Shown one piece after another: positions 15,228 to 21,885 of a stretch of DNA of 25,206 nt (within the stretch, counting starts at the first letter, position 1; each line of letters opens with the position of its first letter). Origin of the DNA: Cytophagaceae bacterium UBA7467 (lineage in GTDB: Bacteria > Bacteroidota > Bacteroidia > Cytophagales > Spirosomataceae); assembly GCA_002479785.1 (NCBI GenBank), contig DLPD01000029.1:60102-85307 (forward strand). The letters are read 5' to 3'. The position numbers and the translations under genes are program-made. The notes under the pieces were generated by a model. That model searched no databases. It was given only the letters and a program-made list of their open reading frames with translations, and had not been told where the DNA came from.

Positions 15228-15419
15228 ATGGCACATCCTAAAAGAAGACACTCAACTACGCGTCGTGATACAAGAAGAGCGCATGATTTCGGAACTCCTA
15301 AGCAATTAGCAGTAGACGGACAAACGGGCGAAACTCACCTTTATCACCGTGCTCACGTACACGAGGGTAACTTGTTTTACAAAGGAAAAATGATCGTAGA
15401 AGGATTCTCGGTTAAGTAA
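15228..15419 (+). CDS. rpmF: 50S ribosomal protein L32
   Basis: This 63-residue basic protein is bL32 of the large ribosomal subunit. The N-terminus MAHPKRRHSTTRRDTRRAHD is diagnostic, as is the later TGETHLYHRAHVHEG. The form is cysteine-free: where many Bacteroidota L32 proteins have a Cys just before the TGE segment, this one has AVDGQTGE, so it does not bind zinc through that site. It is followed by a 126-base gap with a hairpin and promoter-like elements before plsX. Confidence 0.97.
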   Translation: MAHPKRRHSTTRRDTRRAHDFGTPKQLAVDGQTGETHLYHRAHVHEGNLFYKGKMIVEGFSVK

Positions 15420-15447
15420 TTCCCTGGTAGACTGCAGCTTTACTCTG

Positions 15448-15470
15448 TTTTTTCAGCAAAACTGAAAAAA
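15448..15470. other. AT-rich inverted repeat in the rpmF-plsX gap
   Basis: TTTTTTCAG (15448-15456) and CTGAAAAAA (15462-15470) form a perfect 9-bp stem with a 5-base CAAAA loop. The T-run is in the left arm and the A-run in the right arm, so it is not a normal intrinsic terminator for the + strand. It may be a processing site or an operator. Confidence 0.45.
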
Positions 15471-15479
15471 TCCCGTTAA

Positions 15480-15515
15480 AATGCTATTTTTTGACTAAAT
15501 TTAATGCTATTTTTG
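15480..15515 (+). promoter_or_regulatory. Duplicated promoter-like element upstream of plsX
   Basis: The block AATGCTATTTTTTG (15480-15493) is repeated as AATGCTATTTTTG (15503-15515), 23 bases start to start. The second copy contains an exact TAnnTTTG box (TATTTTTG, 15508-15515), 30 bases before the plsX ATG. The first has one extra T. This could be an internal promoter for plsX-fabH-efp. Confidence 0.5.
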
Positions 15516-15545
15516 CCAAAAGCTTTAGTAATTAAACACAATTAA

Positions 15546-16490
15546 ATGAAAATAGCCGTTGATGTGATGGGTGGGGATTATGCCCCAGAAGCTGTAATCG
15601 AAGGAATACTTTTATCGTTATCTAGTCTTTCAAACGACGACACCATATTAGCCGTAGGTCCACAAGACACCATCGAGCAATTATTAGTGAAACACGGGTA
15701 TGCAGGCAAACAAATTGCTATCATTCCTGCGGATCAAGTAATTGAAATGGGTGAACATCCGACTAAGGCACTTTCTCAAAAACCCAATTCCAGCATCGGA
15801 GTTGGGTTTCATCTTTTAAAAGAAGGTAAAGCAGACGTCTTTGCTTCTGCAGGAAATACCGGCGCCATGATGGTCGGATCATTATTTTCTGTCAAAACGA
15901 TCGAAGGAATTTCTCGCCCAGCGATTGCCGGTTTCGTTCCACAAGAGGACGGCACCTATGCTTTAATGCTGGATATTGGCGCAAATGCCGATTGTAAGCC
16001 AGAGATGCTAGATCAGTTTGCGGTGTTAGGTTCCGTCTATTTCGAAGCCACCACTGGAAAGAAAGCTCCTCGAGTGGGTTTAATGAACATCGGGGAAGAA
16101 GAGCAGAAAGGAAATATCCTTTCGCTAGCTACACACGCCCTTTTAAAAGAGAACAAGAAGATTAACTTCATTGGTAACATCGAGGGGAAAGACTTCTTCA
16201 AGAACAAAGCGGATGTCATTGTGACGGACGGATTTACGGGAAACATTATTTTGAAGATGGGGGAATCTATCTACAAGATTATGAAGGACCAAGGAATTAC
16301 GAATGACTTTGTCGAGAATACGAATTACGAAAAATACGGCGGTAGCCCGATCATCGGGATTAATGGGAATGTCATTATTGCACATGGGGCGTCTAGTCCT
16401 TTGGCCATTAAAAACATGATCAAATTATGTAGATCCGTCGTAGAATCAGATGTTTGCGGAAAGATTAAGGCCGCCATCGAGAACCAATAA
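15546..16490 (+). CDS. plsX: Phosphate acyltransferase PlsX
   Basis: PlsX converts acyl-ACP and phosphate to acyl-phosphate, the substrate of PlsY, at the inner face of the membrane. The 314-residue product has the family's hallmarks: MKIAVDVMGGDYAPEAVIEG at the start, HPTKALSQKPNSS, the ASAGNTGAMMVG loop, MLDIGANADCKPEML and the DGFTGNIILKMGE stretch. Length is about 20 residues short of the E. coli protein, normal for this phylum. It is preceded by a duplicated promoter-like element and followed 5 bases later by fabH. Together with PlsY elsewhere in the window it gives the acyl-phosphate route of phospholipid synthesis. Confidence 0.97.
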   Translation: MKIAVDVMGGDYAPEAVIEGILLSLSSLSNDDTILAVGPQDTIEQLLVKHGYAGKQIAIIPADQVIEMGEHPTKALSQKPNSSIGVGFHLLKEGKADVFASAGNTGAMMVGSLFSVKTIEGISRPAIAGFVPQEDGTYALMLDIGANADCKPEMLDQFAVLGSVYFEATTGKKAPRVGLMNIGEEEQKGNILSLATHALLKENKKINFIGNIEGKDFFKNKADVIVTDGFTGNIILKMGESIYKIMKDQGITNDFVENTNYEKYGGSPIIGINGNVIIAHGASSPLAIKNMIKLCRSVVESDVCGKIKAAIENQ

Positions 16491-16495
16491 TCATT

Positions 16496-17497
16496 ATGAG
16501 CCAAAAAATAAGTGCAGCCATCACCGGAGTCGCAGGATATGTACCGGATTATGTGCTGACGAATCAAGAATTAGAAAAAATCATTGATACGAACGACGAG
16601 TGGATCACCACCCGCACAGGCATCAAGGAAAGACGTATTTTGAAAGGCGAAGGCTTGGGTACGTCATTTATGGGGGCCAAAGCCGTGGAGGATCTCTTGA
16701 AGAAAACCAATACTAAGCCAGAAGAAGTAGACATGCTTATCTGTGCAACGGTAACCCCAGATTACTTTTTCCCCTCCGCTTCGAACTTAATCTGTAAAGC
16801 AGTAGGCATCCGCGAAACGGCTTCCTTTGACTTAGCAGCTGCTTGTTCTGGTTTCTTAAACGCCTTAGGTGCTGGGACTGCCTTCATCGAATCAGGTCGT
16901 TACAAGAAAATCATTGTGGTAGGAGCGGATAAAATGTCTTCGATTGTGGACTATACGGATCGTACGACCTGCATTCTTTTTGGGGATGGGGCGGCAGCGG
17001 TAATGTTAGAACCTAATTTCGAAGGGTTTGGAGTTCAAGACTTCATTTTGAAATCGGACGGAGAAGGTTGCGAATCATTAATGCAAAAAGGGGGCGGTAG
17101 CGCCTACCCTCCTACGGTAGAGTCCGTGGAATCAAAGTGGCATTACATTCGCCAAGAAGGTCAATCCGTATTTAAATTTGCGGTGACGCGTATGGCGGAT
17201 GTTTCAGCAGAAATCATGGAACGCAATCACTTAACAGGTGACGATATTAAATACTTAGTTCCTCACCAAGCAAATAAACGTATCATCGATGCGACGGCAA
17301 ATCGCATGGGTGTAAATGATGACAAGGTGATGTTGAACATCCAGAACTATGGAAATACGACGGCGGCAACGATTCCGCTGTGTCTTTGGGATTACGAAAA
17401 CAAACTAAAAAAAGGAGATAATCTGATCTTTGCTGCCTTCGGTGGAGGTTTCACATGGGGATCAGCTTACGTTAAATGGGCATACGACCCTAAATAA
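16496..17497 (+). CDS. fabH: 3-oxoacyl-ACP synthase III (KAS III)
   Basis: FabH condenses acetyl-CoA (or a branched starter) with malonyl-ACP to begin type II fatty-acid synthesis. The 333-residue thiolase-fold enzyme has its Cys-His-Asn triad intact: Cys117 in LAAACSGFLNAL, His257 in VPHQANKRII and Asn287 in QNYGNTTAATIPL. The substrate loop contains NDEWITTRTGIKERR as usual. The C-terminus FAAFGGGFTWGSAYVKW is typical. It lies 5 bases after plsX and 6 bases before efp in one operon. Acyl-CoA preference cannot be read from the sequence; branched starters are common in this phylum. Confidence 0.97.
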   Translation: MSQKISAAITGVAGYVPDYVLTNQELEKIIDTNDEWITTRTGIKERRILKGEGLGTSFMGAKAVEDLLKKTNTKPEEVDMLICATVTPDYFFPSASNLICKAVGIRETASFDLAAACSGFLNALGAGTAFIESGRYKKIIVVGADKMSSIVDYTDRTTCILFGDGAAAVMLEPNFEGFGVQDFILKSDGEGCESLMQKGGGSAYPPTVESVESKWHYIRQEGQSVFKFAVTRMADVSAEIMERNHLTGDDIKYLVPHQANKRIIDATANRMGVNDDKVMLNIQNYGNTTAATIPLCLWDYENKLKKGDNLIFAAFGGGFTWGSAYVKWAYDPK

Positions 17498-17503
17498 TTA
17501 GAA

Positions 17504-18067
17504 ATGGCAACTACAGCAGACATTAAAAACGGAATGGTAATTAAATACAATGACGATTTATACTCGATCATTGAATTCCTTCACGTAAAACCAGGAAAAG
17601 GTCCCGCTTTTGTTCGGACCAAACTACGTTCGTTAACTTCAGGCAAAGTTATCGATAACACCTTTAACTCGGGTGTAAACATTTATCCAGTACGTGTAGA
17701 ACGCAGAAAATTCCAATTCATCTACAAAGATGAATTTGGATTCAACTTTATGGACCAAGAATCATTCGAGCAAATCCTTTTAGGTGAAAATCTATGCGTA
17801 ATGGCAGATTTGATGAAGGAAGGTCAAGAAGTAGAGATTTTGATCAATACAGAAGATGATTCAGCTTTATCTTGCGAATTGCCTCCATTCGTAGAGTTGA
17901 AAGTAACGTACACGGAGCCTGGTGTTCGTGGGGATACAGCTAACTCGCCTAAAAAACCTGCCACGGTTGAAACAGGAGCTACCATTACCGTGCCTATTTT
18001 CATCGAACAAGATGAAGTCATTAAAGTAGATACAAGAACCTATTCATACGCTGAGCGTGTAAAATAA
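17504..18067 (+). CDS. efp: Elongation factor P
   Basis: EF-P binds the ribosome between the P and E sites and rescues stalling at proline runs. The 187-residue product has three OB-like domains. The tip loop is KPGKGPAF (29-36) with Lys32 at the place modified in other bacteria (E. coli Lys34), in the Lys rather than Arg form. The C-terminal signature VKVDTRTYSYAERV is present. No modification enzyme gene is in the window. Its place between fabH and accB is a known gene order in Bacteroidota and other phyla. Confidence 0.97.
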   Translation: MATTADIKNGMVIKYNDDLYSIIEFLHVKPGKGPAFVRTKLRSLTSGKVIDNTFNSGVNIYPVRVERRKFQFIYKDEFGFNFMDQESFEQILLGENLCVMADLMKEGQEVEILINTEDDSALSCELPPFVELKVTYTEPGVRGDTANSPKKPATVETGATITVPIFIEQDEVIKVDTRTYSYAERVK

Positions 18068-18072
18068 TTAGC

Positions 18073-18080
18073 TACCTTTG
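18073..18080 (+). promoter_or_regulatory. Promoter -7 element TACCTTTG before accB
   Basis: TACCTTTG fits TAnnTTTG exactly and lies 22 bases before the accB ATG in the 35-base gap after efp. No TTG is found at the expected upstream distance. It may give extra transcription of accB-accC inside the operon. Confidence 0.5.
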
Positions 18081-18102
18081 TAGCGTTTAATTAACATAAA
18101 GA

Positions 18103-18570
18103 ATGGATACTAAAGAAATTCAACGATTACTCGATTATATCGCAAAATCTCCACTAGCTGAGGTTAGCATCGAAACAGAAGGTTTAAAGGTTTCTGTTAA
18201 GAAACATGGAGAGGCAGCTCCAGTGGTAAGTGTAGTTTCTGCAGCACCGGCAGCGGCACCAGTAGCAGCAGCTCCTGCAGCAGCGCCAGCAGCTCCGGCT
18301 GCGGCGGCTCCAGCTCCAGCAGCTGACAACTTATACACGGTTAAATCTCCTATGATCGGTACGTTCTACCGTGCCCCAGGTCCAGATAAAGATAACTTTG
18401 TTGAAGTAGGAACAGAGATCGCTCCAGGAAAAACACTTTGTGTGATTGAAGCGATGAAATTATTTAACGAAATCGATTCAGAGATCTCTGGAAAGATCGT
18501 TAAAATCTTAGTTGATAATGCAAGTCCTGTAGAATTTGATCAGCCTTTGTTCTTGGTTGAAAAAGCGTAA
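18103..18570 (+). CDS. accB: Biotin carboxyl carrier protein of acetyl-CoA carboxylase
   Basis: AccB carries the biotin that moves CO2 from the biotin carboxylase to the carboxyltransferase. The 155-residue product has an N-terminal segment MDTKEIQRLLDYIAKS typical of BCCP, a long Ala/Pro linker (about 45-74) and the C-terminal biotinyl domain with VIEAMKLFNEI; the biotinylated lysine is Lys119. The thumb region FYRAPGPDKDNFVEVG is present. It is 3 bases upstream of accC. The Ala/Pro linker is the reason for an open antisense frame over it, which is not a gene. Confidence 0.97.
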   Translation: MDTKEIQRLLDYIAKSPLAEVSIETEGLKVSVKKHGEAAPVVSVVSAAPAAAPVAAAPAAAPAAPAAAAPAPAADNLYTVKSPMIGTFYRAPGPDKDNFVEVGTEIAPGKTLCVIEAMKLFNEIDSEISGKIVKILVDNASPVEFDQPLFLVEKA

Positions 18571-18573
18571 TCT

Positions 18574-19917
18574 ATGTTTAAAAAGATATTAATAGCGAAT
18601 CGCGGGGAAATTGCCTTGCGTATTATTCGGACTTGTAAAGAGATGGGCATCAAAACGGTGGCCGTTTTCTCTACCGCCGATCGCGACAGTTTACACGTTC
18701 GCTTTGCGGATGAGGCCGTTTGTATTGGACCTCCGCCCAGCAGACAGTCCTATTTGAGTATTCCGGCGATTATTTCGGCTGCAGAAGTAACGGGAGCAGA
18801 TGCGATCCACCCGGGTTACGGTTTCCTTTCTGAGAACGCAGAATTCTCACGTATTTGTTCAGAACATGGAATTAAGTTTATCGGTGCTTCAGCAGATATG
18901 ATTAATTCAATGGGGGACAAAGCAACAGCGAAAGAGACCATGAAGCGTGCTGGCGTTCCGGTTATCCCGGGCTCTGACGGCTTAATTGACACGGTAGAAG
19001 AAGCAAAAGAATTAGCGAAAGCCATTAAATACCCAGTAATCATTAAAGCTACGGCTGGTGGTGGTGGCCGTGGGATGCGTATAATCCGAGATGAGTCAGA
19101 ATTTGACAAATTGTGGGAAGATGCGAAAATGGAATCAGCGGCTGCTTTTGGAAACGATGCGATGTACATGGAGAAATTCGTGGAAGAGCCTCGTCATATT
19201 GAGATTCAGATTGTGGGAGATAAATTTGGCAAGGCTTGCCACTTATCAGAACGCGATTGCTCGATTCAACGTCGTCACCAAAAACTATGTGAAGAAACGC
19301 CATCCCCTGCCCTTTCAGAAGAATTGCGCAAGAAAATGGGTGAAGCAGCAATCGCAGGTGCTATGGCCATCGGTTACGAAGGTGCAGGTACCATTGAGTT
19401 CTTAGTGGACAAAAACGGGGACTTCTACTTCATGGAGATGAATACCCGCATCCAAGTGGAGCACCCGATCACCGAAGAAGTAACGGATTTTGATTTAATT
19501 AAGGAACAAATTAAGGTAGCAGCGGGTATTCCAATTTCGGGCCAAAACTACTTCCCTAAATTATATGCTTTAGAATGCCGTATTAATGCGGAAGATCCAG
19601 CGAATGGTTTCCGTCCATCTCCGGGTAAGATCACGAATCTTCACCTTCCAGGTGGTCACGGGGTTCGTATTGACTCTCACGTGTATTCTGGCTATACCAT
19701 TCCACCGAACTATGATTCGATGATTGCGAAAGTAATCGTTTCAGGCCAAAGCCGTGAAGAAGTTTTACTTCGCATGAAGCGTGCTTTACAAGAGTTCGTG
19801 ATTGAAGGCATCAAAACTACGATTCCTTTCCACATTAAGTTGATGGATGATCCTACTTTCCAGTCTGGTCAATTCACGACTGCTTTCATGGAAAGTTTCG
19901 ATTTGACTGACTTATAA
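18574..19917 (+). CDS. accC: Acetyl-CoA carboxylase biotin carboxylase subunit
   Basis: AccC uses ATP and bicarbonate to carboxylate the biotin on AccB. The 447-residue ATP-grasp enzyme shows the biotin carboxylase N-terminal domain (MFKKILIANRGEIALRI), the glycine-rich ATP lid GGGGRGMR, the MEKFVEEPRHIEIQI strand and the catalytic EMNTRIQVEHPITEEVT, with the C-terminal GFRPSPGKI region. Length is typical of the single-subunit form, not a fused carboxylase. It closes the operon and is followed by a strong terminator. The carboxyltransferase genes accA and accD are not in the window. Confidence 0.97.
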   Translation: MFKKILIANRGEIALRIIRTCKEMGIKTVAVFSTADRDSLHVRFADEAVCIGPPPSRQSYLSIPAIISAAEVTGADAIHPGYGFLSENAEFSRICSEHGIKFIGASADMINSMGDKATAKETMKRAGVPVIPGSDGLIDTVEEAKELAKAIKYPVIIKATAGGGGRGMRIIRDESEFDKLWEDAKMESAAAFGNDAMYMEKFVEEPRHIEIQIVGDKFGKACHLSERDCSIQRRHQKLCEETPSPALSEELRKKMGEAAIAGAMAIGYEGAGTIEFLVDKNGDFYFMEMNTRIQVEHPITEEVTDFDLIKEQIKVAAGIPISGQNYFPKLYALECRINAEDPANGFRPSPGKITNLHLPGGHGVRIDSHVYSGYTIPPNYDSMIAKVIVSGQSREEVLLRMKRALQEFVIEGIKTTIPFHIKLMDDPTFQSGQFTTAFMESFDLTDL

Positions 19918-19934
19918 ATTTCAAAAATAAAATG

Positions 19935-19965
19935 AAAGGGAGGCCCCAAAGGTCTCCCTTTTTTT
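19935..19965 (+). terminator. Intrinsic terminator after accC
   Basis: AAAGGGAGGCC (19935-19945) pairs with GGTCTCCCTTT (19951-19961), 11 bp with one G-U pair, around a 5-base loop, and a run of T continues to 19965. It ends the yceD-accC operon 17 bases after the accC stop. Confidence 0.93.
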
Positions 19966-19991
19966 GTTCTAAAACATTTTCAATTAGACAC

Positions 19992-20022
19992 TTGCATATC
20001 AAATCAAGATTTTATAAATTTG
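19992..20022 (+). promoter_or_regulatory. Promoter of the ribosomal protein operon (TTG-N20-TAAATTTG)
   Basis: TTG (19992-19994) is followed after 20 bases by TAAATTTG (20015-20022), a full match to the Bacteroidota promoter. A start a few bases on would leave a leader of about 110 bases before rplM, much longer than the 10-20 bases seen for ndk and plsY. Confidence 0.75.
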
Positions 20023-20038
20023 CACTCCCATTTTTCGA

Positions 20039-20121
20039 TTGAATGCCCGTTTGAAAGATAAAATAGGTCATAATCAATTCCTTTAGACAAATTCCGTGGT
20101 CTAGGTGGAAACGATTCAAAC
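20039..20121 (+). ncRNA. Structured 5' leader of rplM (candidate autoregulatory element)
   Basis: Two helices can be drawn. A closing helix pairs GTTTGAA (20049-20055) with TTCAAAC (20115-20121). Inside it, a hairpin pairs TTCCTTTAGAC (20078-20088) with GTCTAGGTGGAA (20099-20110), 11 pairs including two G-U and one bulged T, with a 10-base loop. A competing pairing is possible between TTGAAT (20039-20044) and ATTCAA (20114-20119), which would exclude the closing helix. Firmicutes have an L13 leader; I have no evidence that this is the same family. Confidence 0.5.
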
Positions 20122-20138
20122 AGTTAAATTATAAACAA

Positions 20139-20582
20139 GTGGATACTTTAAGTTACAAAACCATCTCCGCAAACAAAGCTACTGTACAGAAAGCTTGGTT
20201 TGTTGTAGATGCTGAAAATCAAGTTTTGGGACGTGTTTGTTCTGAAATTGCGAAAATCATTCGTGGAAAGCACAAGCCTTCTTACACTCCACACGTTGAT
20301 TGTGGCGATCAAGTTATCGTTATCAACGCGGACAAAATTCGCTTAACTGGTAAGAAAATGACAGACAAGGTGTATATCCGTCACACGGGTTACCCAGGTG
20401 GTCAACGTTTCGCAACTCCACGTGAGGTTTTAATTAAGAACCCAAGAGGTGTTGTCGAATCAGCGGTGAAAGGTATGTTACCTAAAAATCGTTTAGGTCG
20501 TGAATTATTTAACAACCTATTCGTTTATGCAGGATCAGAACATCCTCACGCAGCTCAACAACCAAAAGAAATCAAGTTTTAA
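20139..20582 (+). CDS. rplM: 50S ribosomal protein L13 (GTG start)
   Basis: uL13 is an early-assembling protein of the large subunit. The 147-residue product starts MDTLSYKTISANKATV as in other Bacteroidota, which fixes the start at 20139 although the codon is GTG; no in-frame ATG lies nearby. The core contains VDAENQVLGRVCSEIAKIIRGKHKPSYTPH, split here only by normal family residues, and the conserved HTGYPGG and GMLPKNRLGRELF. It opens an operon with rpsI, 14 bases downstream, after a long structured leader. A non-ATG start on a ribosomal protein gene is unusual and may fit translational control. Confidence 0.96.
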   Translation: MDTLSYKTISANKATVQKAWFVVDAENQVLGRVCSEIAKIIRGKHKPSYTPHVDCGDQVIVINADKIRLTGKKMTDKVYIRHTGYPGGQRFATPREVLIKNPRGVVESAVKGMLPKNRLGRELFNNLFVYAGSEHPHAAQQPKEIKF

Positions 20583-20596
20583 CGGACACTAAGAAA

Positions 20597-20986
20597 ATGG
20601 CAGAAATAACAAGTAAAATCGGTAGAAGAAAGACAGCGGTAGCTCGTATTTCGATGACACCAGGTAAAGGCCAGATTAAAATCAACGGCCGTGTATTAGC
20701 TGATTACTTCCCATCTGAAATTCTTCAGATTGTTGTTAATCAACCTTTCGCTTTAACGAACACAGTAGGTTCATTTGATGTAACAGCTAACGTAGATGGC
20801 GGTGGTATCAAAGGGCAAGCTGAAGCGCTTCGTATGGCGATTTCACGTGCACTTCAAACGCAAGACGCAGAATTACGTTCTCCTTTGAAAAAAGAAGGCT
20901 TCTTAACTCGTGACCCACGTATGGTGGAGCGTAAGAAACCAGGACGTGCGAAAGCTCGTAAGAGATTCCAGTTCTCTAAGCGTTAA
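20597..20986 (+). CDS. rpsI: 30S ribosomal protein S9
   Basis: uS9 of the small subunit; its C-terminal tail reaches into the P site. The 129-residue product has GRRKTAVARISMTPGKG near the start, the VDGGGIKGQAEALRMAISRAL core and the ending GRAKARKRFQFSKR, with the strictly conserved final Lys-Arg. It follows rplM as in nearly all bacteria. A terminator-like hairpin begins 10 bases after its stop. Confidence 0.97.
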   Translation: MAEITSKIGRRKTAVARISMTPGKGQIKINGRVLADYFPSEILQIVVNQPFALTNTVGSFDVTANVDGGGIKGQAEALRMAISRALQTQDAELRSPLKKEGFLTRDPRMVERKKPGRAKARKRFQFSKR

Positions 20987-20995
20987 GATTTGTTC

Positions 20996-21038
20996 GTGGA
21001 AAAGGCTTGTCTGTTGCCGATGCCTTTTCCACCTTTTT
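20996..21038 (+). terminator. Terminator or attenuator hairpin between rpsI and rpsB
   Basis: GTGGAAAAGGC (20996-21006) pairs perfectly with GCCTTTTCCAC (21022-21032) around a 15-base loop, and CTTTTT follows. This fits an intrinsic terminator. No clear TAnnTTTG promoter lies between it and rpsB (ATG 21065), so read-through control of rpsB-tsf is possible. Confidence 0.75.
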
Positions 21039-21064
21039 ATTATTCACACATTTAAACAACCAAA

Positions 21065-21874
21065 ATGGCACAATTAAGCTACAACGACTTGCTTGACGCA
21101 GGCGTTCACTTCGGTCACTTGACTCGTAAGTGGGATCCTAAAATGGCTCCATACATCTTTATGGAGAAAAATGGTATCCACATCATTGATCTAAATAAAA
21201 CAATCTCTTCTTTAGAAGAAGCTTCAGCAGCTCTTCGTTCAATTGTACGTTCAGGCCGTAAGGTAATGTTCGTTGCAACTAAGAAACAAGCACAAGAAAT
21301 TGTGACTAAAGAAGCTGATAAATTAAAAATGCCATACGTAACTGACCGTTGGTTAGGTGGTATGTTGACTAACTTCGCGACTGTACGTAAGTCTATCAAG
21401 AAGATGTCTAGCATTGATAAAATGTTAAAAGACGAAGTTATCGTTAAGACAATCGCTAAACGTGAGCGTTTAATGTTAACTCGTGAAGAAGAAAAATTAA
21501 AGCGTGTGTTAGGTGGTATCACAGACTTAACTCGTCTTCCAGCGGCATTATTTGTGGTAGACGTTAAGCGTGAGCACATCGCGGTTTCTGAGGCTAAGAA
21601 ATTAGGTATCCCCGTTTTCGCTATGTGTGATACAAACTCTAACCCAGATTTAGTTGACTATCCAATCCCTGCAAATGATGATGCTTACAAGTCTATCTCT
21701 ATCATCATCACAGCTATTTCTAAAGCGATCGAAGAAGGTTTAGCTGAAAGAAAGCAAGATAAGGATGATGCTCGTGAGGCGGAAGAAGTAGAAGCTAAAA
21801 AAGCAGCGGACGACGATTCACAAGAGGCAGCTAAGGTAGCGGCTAAATACGAAAAAGAAGCAGAACAAGAATAA
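21065..21874 (+). CDS. rpsB: 30S ribosomal protein S2
   Basis: uS2 of the small subunit. The 269-residue product has the beginning YNDLLDAGVHFGHLTRKWDPKM, the DRWLGGMLTNFATVRKSI signature, and VVDVKREHIAVSEAKKLGIPVFAMCDTNSNPD. From about residue 228 the chain goes into a highly charged Ala/Glu/Asp/Lys tail that extends beyond the E. coli protein; such tails are common and variable in S2. tsf follows 11 bases later, the normal partner. It sits 32 bases after the T-run of the upstream hairpin. Confidence 0.97.
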   Translation: MAQLSYNDLLDAGVHFGHLTRKWDPKMAPYIFMEKNGIHIIDLNKTISSLEEASAALRSIVRSGRKVMFVATKKQAQEIVTKEADKLKMPYVTDRWLGGMLTNFATVRKSIKKMSSIDKMLKDEVIVKTIAKRERLMLTREEEKLKRVLGGITDLTRLPAALFVVDVKREHIAVSEAKKLGIPVFAMCDTNSNPDLVDYPIPANDDAYKSISIIITAISKAIEEGLAERKQDKDDAREAEEVEAKKAADDDSQEAAKVAAKYEKEAEQE

Positions 21875-21885
21875 ATATTCATAAC

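Noticed and set aside
15448..15470. Intrinsic terminator after rpmF
   Set aside because: The stem has no GC-rich core and no T-run after its right arm, so it is listed only as an inverted repeat.
18135..18338. Ala-rich open frame on the minus strand opposite accB
   Set aside because: It is the antisense of the GC-rich Ala/Pro linker codons of accB; composition alone keeps it open.
18816..19351. Overlapping minus- and plus-strand frames within accC
   Set aside because: All fall inside the certain accC gene and have no independent support.
21115..21579. 154-codon open frame on the minus strand opposite rpsB
   Set aside because: Shadow of the strongly biased codon use of a ribosomal protein gene; no promoter or recognisable domain.
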